From Streptomyces calvus (GTDB lineage Bacteria > Actinomycetota > Actinomycetes > Streptomycetales > Streptomycetaceae): a stretch of 64,000 nucleotides of DNA. The position numbers and the translations under genes were made by a program. Below are positions 47,447 to 56,472 of the stretch, in pieces. The notes under the pieces are model-generated. The model was not told the DNA's origin and made no database searches. It saw only the letters and a program-made list of their open reading frames with translations. The first letter of the stretch is position 1; every line of letters begins with the position of its first letter. Where the stretch lies: assembly GCF_006782915.1 (NCBI RefSeq), contig NZ_VCNP01000004.1, positions 124,001-188,000 of the forward strand. The letters run 5' to 3'.

Positions 47447-48325
47447 TCAGGGCTGCGCGAGGCTGCGCCCGTGGTCGGCGGCGTACGCGGCGAACACTTC
47501 CGTCGCCGTGCCACCGGTGTGGAGAAAACGCTGGTCGAGGATGGCTGCGAGGTCCTTCAGCGCTCCGGTGAGCACATCACCCGCCAGGCGCACTTCCGGC
47601 CGCCGGGCTGCCTGTCCTCGCCGGGCGAGGGTGACGGCGTAGCCGACCGTGGCCGCCAGCGACGAGTGGTCCTCCCCGTCGTGGAAGTAGTACGCCTCGG
47701 CGTACTGGGCGAAATCGACGCGCACACGTGCGATGTCCGTCGCCAGGCTGTCCAGCAGCAGCGCTCCGGCCGTGCAGTCGATCTGCCGCGGTGTCGGGTC
47801 CGAGTCGCGCAGCAGTGCCAGCCGGACGGCCAGGACCCTCCTGCGGGTCAACGCCGGGTAGATCTCCAGTACCCAGGAGACGGTGGCCGTCAGAAGGGTG
47901 AAGCCGACGAGGGCTTCCAACGGTGAGACCATGCGGAGCCAGCCTTCGCCGGGCGCGATGTCTCCAAGCCCCAGGGTGGCCACCGTGACCAGCGACAGGT
48001 ACACGGAGTCCAGCAGTGCGGGCTCCTGCGCCGCCTCGGAACCGGGCGAGAAGACGAACGCCCCGGGCATGTGCGGCCAGTAGACGACGGCCCAGCCGAG
48101 CACGACGGTGAAGGCCCACATGCCCACCACCGTGACCATGGCGAGCGGTCCGACGAGCCCGACCACCCTCCTGCGCGCGCGAAAGCGCCGGGCCAGGCGC
48201 CACAGCGCCGTCATGACGAGGCGACTCAGCCCGCCGTGGCGGGTGGGATGCCAAGGGGTGTGGAAGAGGTCCCGCAGGGTAAGCATGACAAGCCCGGCAC
48301 CGACCAGCGAGACCAGCCACTTCAT
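47447..48325 (-). CDS. Two-helix potassium-channel-like protein
   Basis: A 292-aa membrane protein of the Ion_trans_2 type. An N-terminal hydrophobic helix, a second at VGPLAMVTVVGMWAFTVVLGWAVV, a pore loop with SLVTVATLGLGDIAPGEGW, and the outer helix ALVGFTLLTATVSWVLEIYPAL. The filter reads TLGLGD instead of TVGYGD, so selectivity may differ. About 150 cytoplasmic residues follow without a recognisable RCK domain. The ATG at 48325 has GGGAG upstream; GTG 48343 is an alternative. It lies downstream of a GH65 gene and a USP on the same strand and may be cotranscribed with them. Confidence 0.82.
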   Translation of the reverse strand: MKWLVSLVGAGLVMLTLRDLFHTPWHPTRHGGLSRLVMTALWRLARRFRARRRVVGLVGPLAMVTVVGMWAFTVVLGWAVVYWPHMPGAFVFSPGSEAAQEPALLDSVYLSLVTVATLGLGDIAPGEGWLRMVSPLEALVGFTLLTATVSWVLEIYPALTRRRVLAVRLALLRDSDPTPRQIDCTAGALLLDSLATDIARVRVDFAQYAEAYYFHDGEDHSSLAATVGYAVTLARRGQAARRPEVRLAGDVLTGALKDLAAILDQRFLHTGGTATEVFAAYAADHGRSLAQP

Positions 48326-48436
48326 CCACGTCTCCCACGGCACCGTCGCCCGAGGCGGAACCCCTCTTTCGGAGCCTATGCCCTGTCCGGTGGATCGTGC
48401 CGCGGACGCCGGGGTCGGCTCGCCCGTCCGCGCGGA

Positions 48437-50833
48437 TCACTCCCCCGGGAGCACGAGCGTGCAAGTCTCCCCCGGCGCGATGGTCACGGCCCGGTCGGCC
48501 AGCACCACGCGGATGGGTGACTCCTCCGAGTCGGGCACCCTGATCTCCAGCTGTCCGCTCCGGCGCCGTATGCCGATGCCCCAGTGGCCGCGGTAGCGCA
48601 GGGAGAATCCGTACTCCGACAGGGCGGGGAGGGGCACCGGGTCCAGGAAGAGGGCGTCCTCACGCGTCTCCAGTCCCGTCAGGCCGCGTTGCACCAGGTC
48701 CAGGGTCCCGGCCATGGCTCCGAGGTGGATGCCTTCGCCGGTCGTGCCGCCCTGGATGTCGGCGATGTCCGCCTCCAGGGCCTCGCGGACGTAACTCCAC
48801 GCCTCGGCCCGTCTGGCCCGGGCGAGGACGAGGCCGTGGACGAGTCCGCTGAGGGTGGAGCCGTGGCTGGTGCGCCGCAGGTAGTAGTCGACGGTCCTGT
48901 GCCAGACCTCGTCGTCCACGTCGTACCCGAGACGGTCGAACAGGCTGCGCAGTTCGGCGGCCGAGAAGAGGTATCCGAGCATCAGGACATCGGCCTGTTT
49001 CGACGCCTGGTAGCGGTTCACGGAGTCGCCCTCGGCCTCGAGGATGCGGTCCAGCCGCCGGATGCTGGGGTAGTGGGTGCGGTAGGCGTCCCAGTCCAGC
49101 TCGGCGAGGTCGCCGTAGCCGTCGAACTGGCTGATGACGCCCCGGTGGAAGGGCACCCGCAACCGCCGGGAGACCTCCTCCCACTTCGGGAGTTCGCCGC
49201 TCTCCAGCCCGATGCGTTCGAAGAGCTCCTGCCGGCGCCAGGCCGGGAGGCGCCGCACCAGGTCCAGGGCCCGGCCGAGGACCCAGGCGGCGGTGACGTT
49301 GGTGTACGCGTTGTCGTCCAGGCCCGGCCGGTCGGCGTCGGGGTAACGGTCGTGGTATTCGTCGGGGCCGACCACACCACGGATGCGGTACCGGCCGGTG
49401 CCGGGGGCCGGCTCCGCGCTGTCCGCCCAGAAGCGGGCGATCTGCAGCAGCATCTCCGCGCCCTTGGTGTGCAGGTACTCGGTGTCGCCGGTCGCTTCGC
49501 AGTACTGCCACACGTTGTAGGCGATCGCCGAGCCGACGTGGTGCTGGAGCCGGGAGTCGTCCGGCAGCCACCGGCCCGAACGGGGGTTGAGGTGCAGCCG
49601 CTGGGTCTCCTCGCGGCCGTCGCTGCCGGACTGCCACGGATACATCGCCCCGGCCCGGCCCGCCGCGCGGGCCGCGCGGCATGCCTGCGGCAGACGCCGG
49701 TGGCGGTAGTCGAGCAGGGCCCGCGAGACCTCCGGGAAATGCAGGTTGAGGTACGGCAGCACGAACAGTTCGTCCCAGAAGACGTGGCCCCGGTACGCCT
49801 CGCCGTGCAGCCCGCGGGCCGGCACCCCCACGTCCAGGTCCGCAGTGTGCGGGGACAGCGTCTGCAGCACGTGGAACAGGTGCAGGCGCAGGACACGGCC
49901 CGCCTCCCCGGGCACCTGGATGTCCGCGCCCCGCCACAGGCGCGCCCAGGCGGCGGCGTGGGAGTCCAGGAGCGCCGGGAAGTCAGGGGCCGTGGCCACC
50001 CGGTCGAGCGCCGCGCCGAGCGGGTCGCTGATCGCCCGGTCCCGGGAGGTGTGCAGGGCGACCGTCCTGTCCACGACGACGGGCCGGCCGGGAGCGACGG
50101 GTATCACCAGCCGGTGCACGGCACGGTGGTGGGACGGACGCAGCTCCGACGCCGTGGGCGGCTGCCCGGCGACCGTACGGGCCGCCATGCCGATGCCGAT
50201 GTCGGAGGTGCTGGTGCGGCAGCTCAGCCACGTCACGTCGGCCGTGGACGCGCCGGTCCGCACGTGGACCAGGTGGTGCCGCTCGAGTGACCGGTAGCGG
50301 TGCACGTTGCCGTTGGTGACGTCACCGTCGAGGGCGGACTCCACCTCGATCTGCCCGGACCACTCCTCAGCCGTGACGACGGTCCGCAGCGCGGCCAGGT
50401 GAGGGTCCGCCATGTGCACCAGCCAGACCTGCTCCACACCCAGCACGCCCGCCTCGTCGTCCCGGAACCGGAACGTACGCGTCAGGATGGCCCGGCGCAG
50501 GTCCAGGCTGTGCCGGTGGTCGAGCGGCCGGTGCGTGTCGGGAGAGAACCACGGTCCCGCCGACCCGTCGGCGAAGCGCGGACGGAACCGCAGGAACAGC
50601 CAGTTCGGAAGGTTCACCAGGTCCTCGTTCACCACCCGCCGCCCCGCCACGGCCGACTCCAGGCGGTTGTAGACCCCGGCCGCGTAGGTGGCCGGGTAGT
50701 GCACCAGGCCCGCCCTGCTCTCGGGCACGGCGCCCCGTGTGGCGAAGCAGCCGTTGCCGAGTGTGCACAGCGACTCGCGCAGCCGCTCGCCAGCCGGGTC
50801 GTACCCCTCGTACTCCCAGGTCCACTCGGACAT
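48437..50833 (-). CDS. Glycoside hydrolase family 65 enzyme (disaccharide phosphorylase/hydrolase)
   Basis: A 798-aa GH65 protein. The N-terminal beta-sandwich starts WTWEYEGYDPAGERLRESL, and the (alpha/alpha)6 core has GLHGEAYRGHVFWDELFVLPYL near residue 345 and the catalytic acid Glu492 in VVGPDEYHDRYP. GH65 includes trehalose, maltose and kojibiose phosphorylases and trehalases; the specificity cannot be read from the sequence. In M. tuberculosis a GH65 domain is part of DosR-induced Rv2006, fused to a HAD phosphatase; no HAD domain is present here. It lies 61 nt after a USP gene on the same strand. Use of stored trehalose is a reasonable guess. Confidence 0.88.
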   Translation of the reverse strand: MSEWTWEYEGYDPAGERLRESLCTLGNGCFATRGAVPESRAGLVHYPATYAAGVYNRLESAVAGRRVVNEDLVNLPNWLFLRFRPRFADGSAGPWFSPDTHRPLDHRHSLDLRRAILTRTFRFRDDEAGVLGVEQVWLVHMADPHLAALRTVVTAEEWSGQIEVESALDGDVTNGNVHRYRSLERHHLVHVRTGASTADVTWLSCRTSTSDIGIGMAARTVAGQPPTASELRPSHHRAVHRLVIPVAPGRPVVVDRTVALHTSRDRAISDPLGAALDRVATAPDFPALLDSHAAAWARLWRGADIQVPGEAGRVLRLHLFHVLQTLSPHTADLDVGVPARGLHGEAYRGHVFWDELFVLPYLNLHFPEVSRALLDYRHRRLPQACRAARAAGRAGAMYPWQSGSDGREETQRLHLNPRSGRWLPDDSRLQHHVGSAIAYNVWQYCEATGDTEYLHTKGAEMLLQIARFWADSAEPAPGTGRYRIRGVVGPDEYHDRYPDADRPGLDDNAYTNVTAAWVLGRALDLVRRLPAWRRQELFERIGLESGELPKWEEVSRRLRVPFHRGVISQFDGYGDLAELDWDAYRTHYPSIRRLDRILEAEGDSVNRYQASKQADVLMLGYLFSAAELRSLFDRLGYDVDDEVWHRTVDYYLRRTSHGSTLSGLVHGLVLARARRAEAWSYVREALEADIADIQGGTTGEGIHLGAMAGTLDLVQRGLTGLETREDALFLDPVPLPALSEYGFSLRYRGHWGIGIRRRSGQLEIRVPDSEESPIRVVLADRAVTIAPGETCTLVLPGE

Positions 50834-50894
50834 CCGCCGCGTCCTCTCCTTCTCCCCTCACCACATGTGCAGGAGCACGGGAGGCACGTCCGGG

Positions 50895-51776
50895 TCAGGT
50901 CCGTTGGGGGACGACGGCCACCGGGCACTCGGCGTGATGCAGCAGGGCGTGGGCCACCCTGCCGAGCTGCAGACCGACGTGGCCGTGGCGCCTGCGTGCC
51001 CCCACGACCACCAGGTCGGCGTCGGAGGAAGCGTCCAGGAGGGCCTTGTGGGCGGGACCTTCGACCGCCTGACGACGTACTTCGACCTGCGGGTGACTGC
51101 GTCCGGCGTCGCGCAGCACGTCGGTGAGGAGGGCGGAGGCGCGCTCCTCCTCGGCACCGGCGGCATCGTCCGCGATCAGGGGGTGGTCCACGTGTTCGTG
51201 GGCGGGGCGGCGCCAGGCCCGTACGGCGTGCAGGGCGCAGCCGCGCGCCTGCGCCTCGCGGAAGGCGAACCGCACGGCGGCCGAGCCCTCCGCGGAGTCG
51301 CCGAGGCCGACCACCACCCGGCCGAAGGAGCCCTGCCGGTTCCGCTCCCCGCCGCGCACTACGACCACCGGGCACACGGCACGACCGGCCACCGTGAGGC
51401 TCACCGATCCCAGCAGCATCCCCGCGATCCTCCCGCGGCCGCGGGCTCCCGTGACCAGGGCGGAGGACTCATGAGCCGCGTGCAGGAGCGCGGACACGGC
51501 GTCGTCGGGCAGCACGTCACTCGACGCCTTCACCTCCGGGTCGCGCAGCCGGGCGCGTTCCGCACAGGACGCGGCGATGTGCTCGGCCATGACCTCTTCG
51601 GCCGGACGGCCGGTCCTGAAGGACGGGAGAGCCCCCTCGTACCGCTCCCACAAAGAGGCGTGGACGAGCCGCAGGGACAGCCCGAGGCGCGCAGCCTCGT
51701 CCACCGCCCAGTCCACGGCCTCCAGACTGGAATCCGATCCGTCGACACCCACGACCAGCGGGAGCTCCACGCTCAC
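50895..51776 (-). CDS. Tandem-domain universal stress protein
   Basis: A 293-aa two-domain UspA protein. Domain 1 starts VELPLVVGVDGSDSSLEAVDWA and carries VTGARGRGRIAGMLLGSVSLTVAGRAVCPVVVVRG. Domain 2 has VVVGARRRHGHVGLQLGRVAHALLHHAECPVAVV, with the loop altered from GxRGxGG, as in the USP at 58678-59499, which is its closest relative here. GTG 51776 is preferred for spacing to AGGAAGG; a GTG one codon upstream is possible. It heads a leftward run with GH65 and the channel gene, and diverges from a CBS-BON gene. Confidence 0.89.
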   Translation of the reverse strand: MSVELPLVVGVDGSDSSLEAVDWAVDEAARLGLSLRLVHASLWERYEGALPSFRTGRPAEEVMAEHIAASCAERARLRDPEVKASSDVLPDDAVSALLHAAHESSALVTGARGRGRIAGMLLGSVSLTVAGRAVCPVVVVRGGERNRQGSFGRVVVGLGDSAEGSAAVRFAFREAQARGCALHAVRAWRRPAHEHVDHPLIADDAAGAEEERASALLTDVLRDAGRSHPQVEVRRQAVEGPAHKALLDASSDADLVVVGARRRHGHVGLQLGRVAHALLHHAECPVAVVPQRT

Positions 51777-52071
51777 CACCGCCTTCCTGCCCTGCCGCTG
51801 CCTTGAAGTCCCTGTCAATACCGTCGCACCGCACGGGTTGCGTCGCGACACATGGACCGGCTCGCGGACGGGGACCTCTGCCCGGGTTGCACTGCGCCGA
51901 TTTGTGACGATCGTGGAGTCATACGGCCGGAGGAAGGGCGAGGTCCCCTCCCTCGCATCGCCGGCACGGCCGCCGCGCGGCGGCCATCGAGACCATCGGT
52001 GCCGGGGAACTGCCGGGCCGGGCCTGGCTGCTCCCTCCCCGTCACCACGAGGCGAGACGAGGAGGATCGCG

Positions 52072-52749
52072 GTGCCCGATACCCCGCACATCGTCAGCGA
52101 TGTGATGACCCGGACGGTCGTGGCCGTCGGACGCGAGGCGCCCTTCAAGGAGATCGTGCAGACCATGGAGCAGTGGAAGGTCAGCGCGATGCCGGTCCTG
52201 GAGGGAGAAGGGCGTGTCGTCGGCGTCGTCTCCGAGGCCGACCTGCTGCCCAAGGAGGAGTTCCGCGACAGCGACCCGAGCCTCTTCGAGCAGCGCCGGC
52301 GCCTGTCCGACGTCGCCAAGGCCGGGGCGGTGACGGCGGAGGAGCTCATGAGCACCCCCGCGATCACGGTCCACCCCGACGCCACCCTGGCACAGGCGGC
52401 CAGGATCATGGCCGTCCGGCACGTCAAGCGGCTGCCCGTGGTCGACGACATCGGCATGCTCCAGGGCATGGTGAGCCGTGCCGACCTGCTGAAGGTCTTC
52501 CTGCGGCCGGACGAGGAGATCGAGGAGGAGGTCCGCCGCACCGTGGTGTCCTACCTCTTCCCCGCCTTCAGCCACGCCATCCACGTGAACGTCCACGAGG
52601 GGGTCGTCACCCTCCGCGGACACATCCACGACACCTCGCTCATCTCGGTCGCCGTGCGTCTCGTGCGCGCCGTGGAGGGCGTCGTGGACGTCGAGCCGCA
52701 GCTCACCGGCGAGTCGGCGGGCCGGGACGGGACCGGAACGACCCGGTGA
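52072..52749 (+). CDS. CBS-BON domain protein
   Basis: A 225-aa protein with two CBS domains (about residues 8-62 and 88-142) and a C-terminal BON domain (VNVHEGVVTLRGHIHDTSLISVAVRLVRAVEGVVDV). The acidic linker KEEFRDSDPSLFEQRRRLSDVAKAGAV between the CBS domains is longer than in the paralogue at 8559-9206. It is a likely adenylate sensor with unknown partner. GTG 52072 follows GAGGAGG. It diverges from the USP-GH65 unit and converges on the Acg-like gene 37 bp away. Confidence 0.88.
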   Translation: MPDTPHIVSDVMTRTVVAVGREAPFKEIVQTMEQWKVSAMPVLEGEGRVVGVVSEADLLPKEEFRDSDPSLFEQRRRLSDVAKAGAVTAEELMSTPAITVHPDATLAQAARIMAVRHVKRLPVVDDIGMLQGMVSRADLLKVFLRPDEEIEEEVRRTVVSYLFPAFSHAIHVNVHEGVVTLRGHIHDTSLISVAVRLVRAVEGVVDVEPQLTGESAGRDGTGTTR

Positions 52750-52786
52750 CCGGGCGCGAGGCCGACCGCCGGCCCGCCGAGTCCCC

Positions 52787-53779
52787 TCAGGGTCGGATGT
52801 CGAGTACGTCCGACACCGGACGGCGCGGTGTGCCGGGTCCTTTCGGGCCGTACCCCAGGCGCAGGAGCATCTGGGTGCAGCCCGTCCCCGACACCGGGTC
52901 GCGCAGCGGCCAGCGCAGGTCGGTCCATTCGAGGGGCTGAGCGGCGAAGGAACTGGACAGGCCCTCGAGGGTGGCCAGCAGCAGGACGCGTTCTACGGCC
53001 TGGCCCGCGCGGAGCCAGTCCTCCGGGTGGTCGTGGCTCGTGCTGAGGAGGGCCAGCTGAGGGGTGCGCTCGAAGTCGGCGGCGTCACGGCCCGCCACCC
53101 TCCGGGAGGCCGCGAAGTCGCGCATGGGGGCTTTGCCCCCGCGCTTGCGCGGGCCGAAGGCGTAGTGCGGGACTCCGTCGTCGGCGCTGCCCGCCGACGG
53201 GGCGTCGGTGCGCGTCCACCGCGCCAGGTCCTGGTCGCTGCCGGGGTCGGTGATGTTGCGCGCCTCGGCGTCCTGGACCAGTTCCAGCACCTCCTGCAGG
53301 TGCCACGGGGCGGGGAAGGCCAGCGTTGCTCCTTCGGCGCGGGCGGCCGCGCCGAGGGCCTCCCGCACGGGGCCGGGGATCTCCCTCTCCTCGAACGGGT
53401 AACGACTGCTGTGCCGCCGGTGTATCGCCGGGTACAGCGCGCCGAGGTCGTTCTCGTCGGTCGTGGGGCCGGTCAGCCGCACGGTCGCCACCAGCGCCGG
53501 GTCGGTGGGGTCGGGCAGCAGGAGGGTTTCCGGGCACCAGCCCTCGTGGACCACGGCGACCCTCAGGTTCAGCAGGGCGGCGCCGCAGCCGATGTGCAGG
53601 CCGCGGGTGTCGGGGTCGGAGTGCGGCATGGTGCGCTCGAGATCGGCGCGGATCTCGAACGTACGGCTGCGCCGGAAGTAGCTGAAGAGCCAGGGCTGTG
53701 CGTTGTGCATGGACGGGGCCGCGGCGGCGGCTCGGACCAGGGCCGTCACCTGCTCGTCGGCCGGTGCTCGTCGGCTCAC
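52787..53779 (-). CDS. Acg-family nitroreductase-like flavoprotein, second copy
   Basis: A 330-aa member of the Acg/Rv3127-Rv3131 group. Family segments are ALVRAAAAAPSMHNAQPWLFSY at the start, GLHIGCGAALLNLRVAVVHEGWCP near residue 75, and RAGQAVERVLLLATLEGLSSSFAAQPLEW near residue 270. It is only distantly related to the copy at 16457-17437. FMN binding is likely but enzymatic activity is unproven. GTG 53779 is preferred over the longer frame to 53815 because GAGGGGAAG lies just before it and the longer form overlaps nothing useful. It follows the DUF1918-HTH-PNPOx gene by 36 nt, so the two probably form one unit. Confidence 0.87.
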   Translation of the reverse strand: MSRRAPADEQVTALVRAAAAAPSMHNAQPWLFSYFRRSRTFEIRADLERTMPHSDPDTRGLHIGCGAALLNLRVAVVHEGWCPETLLLPDPTDPALVATVRLTGPTTDENDLGALYPAIHRRHSSRYPFEEREIPGPVREALGAAARAEGATLAFPAPWHLQEVLELVQDAEARNITDPGSDQDLARWTRTDAPSAGSADDGVPHYAFGPRKRGGKAPMRDFAASRRVAGRDAADFERTPQLALLSTSHDHPEDWLRAGQAVERVLLLATLEGLSSSFAAQPLEWTDLRWPLRDPVSGTGCTQMLLRLGYGPKGPGTPRRPVSDVLDIRP

Positions 53780-53815
53780 CGGAACTTCCCCTCTCGGTCG
53801 GCGCCCTTCGGGCAC

Positions 53816-54739
53816 CTACTGATCGGCCGGAGTGATGCGCCGGCCCGTGAGACGCGTGGGCCGGATCGACACCCACATCTCGCGTGCGCCGCCCGGCCAT
53901 GGCTCGGTGTGTGCACGCCGGACGAGCCCGCGCACGGCATCGGGCTCCGTGACGACGCTCGCGGGGCCGACCGCGAGTACGCTCCAGCCCCGGCTCATCG
54001 CCTCGTCCACGTGGTCGACCTCGAAGGCGACCTCCGTTCCGACAGCCGCCGCGGGCACGGAGTCGGGCGCGGTCCGGAAGACGATCTCGCCCTCCACGAT
54101 CTCGTAGTTGACCGGGACGACCGCGGGACGGCCGTCGGACGTCGACACGGCGACGCGTCCCACACCGTGCGTGGACAGCAGGCGGCGGCATTCCTCCGGG
54201 CCGAGGTCCCGCAACTGTGGATGCAGCAGTGCGTGGCCCTGACCGGGCGGCAGGTCGACGCCCGCCCCGCGCAGGGCCGTGACGGTGGTGTCCAGCACGG
54301 CGGCCAGGCTGAGGAGGGTCGCCATCGTCGGGTCGGCCGGCTGCTCCTCCAGGTACGCCAGGTAGGCCGGCGAGATGCGGGCCCGGCGGGCCGCCTCCTC
54401 CCGGCTGAGCCCGTGCCTGCGGCGTTCGACGGCCACGCGCCGGCCGATGTCGCCGGGGTTGGGCGTCCCGGGCGGCGGAGCGGCCTCGGACAAGGCCTGC
54501 GCCTCACCCATGTCGGGCCGGGAAGACCCGCGGGGGGTCCCGGGCTGCCCGTGCTCCATGTGCCGGATGTGCGCGTCGGGTCCCGGGAACACGAGCGTCA
54601 CGTCGTCCGTGTCCGACCAACGCACGTCGTAGGGGGGTGTTCCGTCCTCGTGGTGGAGTCCGACGATCTCACCGTCGCGCCTGGTGGCGCCGGTCGCCGG
54701 GCTTTCGACGACGAGCTGGTCGCCGAGGTGAGCTCGCAT
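53816..54739 (-). CDS. DUF1918 - XRE helix-turn-helix - PNPOx-like flavin domain fusion
   Basis: A 307-aa three-part protein. Residues 1-60 are DUF1918 (MRAHLGDQLVVESPATGATRRDGEIVGL). About 97-160 is an XRE-type HTH (IGRRVAVERRRHGLSREEAARRARISPAYLAYLEEQ). About 180-305 is a pyridoxamine 5'-phosphate oxidase-like split-barrel (GVGRVAVSTSDGRPAVVPVNYEIVEGEIVFRTA). The last part resembles DosR-regulon flavin or F420 proteins such as Rv0080. The fusion suggests a flavin-dependent DNA-binding sensor. ATG 54739 follows GAGGAGAGGG. It diverges from a CBS-BON gene and precedes the second Acg-like gene. Confidence 0.8.
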   Translation of the reverse strand: MRAHLGDQLVVESPATGATRRDGEIVGLHHEDGTPPYDVRWSDTDDVTLVFPGPDAHIRHMEHGQPGTPRGSSRPDMGEAQALSEAAPPPGTPNPGDIGRRVAVERRRHGLSREEAARRARISPAYLAYLEEQPADPTMATLLSLAAVLDTTVTALRGAGVDLPPGQGHALLHPQLRDLGPEECRRLLSTHGVGRVAVSTSDGRPAVVPVNYEIVEGEIVFRTAPDSVPAAAVGTEVAFEVDHVDEAMSRGWSVLAVGPASVVTEPDAVRGLVRRAHTEPWPGGAREMWVSIRPTRLTGRRITPADQ

Positions 54740-54888
54740 GATCGCCGCCCTCTCCTCAGAATGGTCCTGTATCCAACGTGCCACGCGCGGCACACCGCCG
54801 CACGGCACGACCGGCCCGCATCCGCGGGAACGGGCCGGACCGGGCCGACCGGATGCCGGACGGCCACCATCCGGACGGGAGAGTCGAC

Positions 54889-55563
54889 ATGCAGCACCGA
54901 ACGGTCGCGGAACTCATGACCCGGGACGTCGTCAAGGCACGGCGTGACCTGCCGTTCAAGGAGATCGTCAGGCTGCTGGCGGAGAACGACGTCACCGCCG
55001 TGCCCGTGGTAGACGACCTGGGCCGCCCCATGGGCGTGGTGTCCGAGGCGGACCTGCTGCGCAAGAGCTCCGACCGGGCCGACCCGTCGGGCAGGATCCC
55101 CGTTCCGCACCTGGAGGCATGGGAGCGGGCCAAGGCCGAGGGTTCCCGCGCCGAGGAACTGATGTCGGCTCCCGCCGTGTGCGCGCGTCCGGAGTGGAGT
55201 GTGGTGGAGGCCGCCCGCCTGATGGAGGCCCAGCACGTCAAGCGGCTGCCCGTCGTGGACGAGACGGACCGGCTTCTGGGCATCGTCAGCCGTGGCGACC
55301 TGCTGCGGGTCTTCCTGCGCCGTGACGACGCCATCCGCGACGAGATCACCGGGGACGTGCTGCGCCGGACGATGGGGCTGGCTCCCTCGGAGGTGACGGC
55401 CGAGGTGCGCGACGGGCGGGTCGATCTCAAGGGCTCGGTCGAGTTCAGGAGTCTGATCCCCGTCATCGAGCGGCTGTGCCGGAGCGTCGACGGCGTGGTC
55501 TCGGTCGCCGAGCACCTCGCGTACCGGACCGACGACGCCCGGCGGTCCCCCACCGCTCCATGA
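54889..55563 (+). CDS. CBS-BON domain protein
   Basis: A 224-aa protein with two CBS domains (about residues 7-58 and 88-142) and a BON domain (VTAEVRDGRVDLKGSVEFRSLIPVIERLCRSVDGVVSV). It is the closest relative of the paralogue at 52072-52749, both having the HVKRLPVVDE block in the second CBS domain. ATG 54889 follows GGGAG. It diverges from the DUF1918-HTH-PNPOx gene and converges on hsp20 across a strong terminator. Confidence 0.88.
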   Translation: MQHRTVAELMTRDVVKARRDLPFKEIVRLLAENDVTAVPVVDDLGRPMGVVSEADLLRKSSDRADPSGRIPVPHLEAWERAKAEGSRAEELMSAPAVCARPEWSVVEAARLMEAQHVKRLPVVDETDRLLGIVSRGDLLRVFLRRDDAIRDEITGDVLRRTMGLAPSEVTAEVRDGRVDLKGSVEFRSLIPVIERLCRSVDGVVSVAEHLAYRTDDARRSPTAP

Positions 55564-55632
55564 GGGGACGGTCGGCGCCGGCGGCCGGAAAACACCCGGG
55601 GCCGTGGCCCAGCCGGGGAGGGGAACGGCACG

Positions 55633-55666
55633 CGTCCGCCGGACCCGGTACGCGGTCCGGCGGACG
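55633..55666. terminator. Bidirectional terminator between converging genes
   Basis: CGTCCGCCGGACC (55633-55645) pairs perfectly with GGTCCGGCGGACG (55654-55666), closing an 8-nt loop. It lies between the converging CBS-BON and hsp20 genes. Confidence 0.8.
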
Positions 55667-55679
55667 GCGCCGCCCCGGC

Positions 55680-56138
55680 TCAGCCGGTGATCTCGATGCG
55701 GTGTCCCTTCCCCGTCTCGGTCTTCGGGACGCGCACCGTGAGGACTCCGCTCGTCAGGTCCGCGCTGACGTGCTCGGTGTCGGAGTTCGGCGGCAGGGTC
55801 GTGCGGTAGTCGAACCGTCCCATGCGGCGGGTCTGCCTTCGGACCACCCCGGTGTGTTCCTTCTCCTTGATCTCACCGTGGATGTCGAGTTCGCCCTCGG
55901 CGACCTCGACGGTGATCTGGTCCTTGTCCACGCCGGGAAGCTCCAGTTCCACCAGGTAGGCGTCCTCGGTGTCCACGATGTCGGCCAGCGGTGCCCACGG
56001 CTCGCCCGTGCCGGATTCGGGATAGCCGCCGATGGGGAAGACGGCGTGCATGAGCTGGTCCATCCGGGTACGGAGATCGTCCAGCTCGTGCAGGGTCGCC
56101 GAGAGCCCACCCCTGCCGTGTCGTACGGGATGTGTCAT
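55680..56138 (-). CDS. hsp20: Hsp20/alpha-crystallin family small heat-shock protein
   Basis: A 152-aa ATP-independent holdase chaperone. The alpha-crystallin domain spans about residues 48-145, with DIVDTEDAYLVELELPGVDKDQITVEV, the GRFDYRTTLPPNSD region and the closing GVLTVRVPK motif. DosR-controlled HspX (Rv2031c) is the mycobacterial counterpart. ATG 56138 follows CAGGAG; the longer frame to 56444 is an overlap artefact. It is the last gene of a leftward four-gene run. Confidence 0.93.
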   Translation of the reverse strand: MTHPVRHGRGGLSATLHELDDLRTRMDQLMHAVFPIGGYPESGTGEPWAPLADIVDTEDAYLVELELPGVDKDQITVEVAEGELDIHGEIKEKEHTGVVRRQTRRMGRFDYRTTLPPNSDTEHVSADLTSGVLTVRVPKTETGKGHRIEITG

Positions 56139-56173
56139 GGCTGATTCTCCTGCCTTGTCGTGTCGACCGTCGG

Positions 56174-56461
56174 TCACGTGGGCCATCCGGTGACCTGTCG
56201 GGGGCCGGGTCGCGGCACCCCCATGCCCTCGATGTCGCGCTCGGCGGTGTTCAGCAGCCGCTGGGCGATGTTCTGCAGGGCCCGCCCCGCCGCCAGTTCG
56301 TCGCCGATCTCCGGCACGTTCGCGTCCGCCGGATGACAGTGCGCGGTCCCCTGACCGGTGAGCTCCGTGGTGCCGGTGTCCAGCACCACGTGCGCCTTCG
56401 TGGTTCCGTCGTCGTCCTCGAAGAGATCGAGTCGAACCCTCCACTCCGTCGTGTGCGGCAT
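56174..56461 (-). CDS. DUF1876 protein
   Basis: A 95-aa protein matching DUF1876: WRVRLDLFEDDDGTTKAHVVLDTGTTELTG, then HPADANVPEIGDELAAGRALQNIAQRLLNTAERDIEG. The function is unknown. A mycobacterial relative (Rv2632c) lies beside DosR-regulated genes. GAGGAGG precedes the ATG. The gene starts 11 nt after the nicotinate phosphoribosyltransferase stop and ends 35 nt before hsp20, so it belongs to the same transcription unit. Confidence 0.82.
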   Translation of the reverse strand: MPHTTEWRVRLDLFEDDDGTTKAHVVLDTGTTELTGQGTAHCHPADANVPEIGDELAAGRALQNIAQRLLNTAERDIEGMGVPRPGPRQVTGWPT

Positions 56462-56472
56462 CGCTTTCCTCC

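Noticed and set aside
51777..52071. DevR-type box in the USP/CBS-BON divergent region
   Set aside because: Only weak half-matches (e.g. GGGGACC-TCT-GCCCGG near 51870) were found, below the quality of the listed sites.
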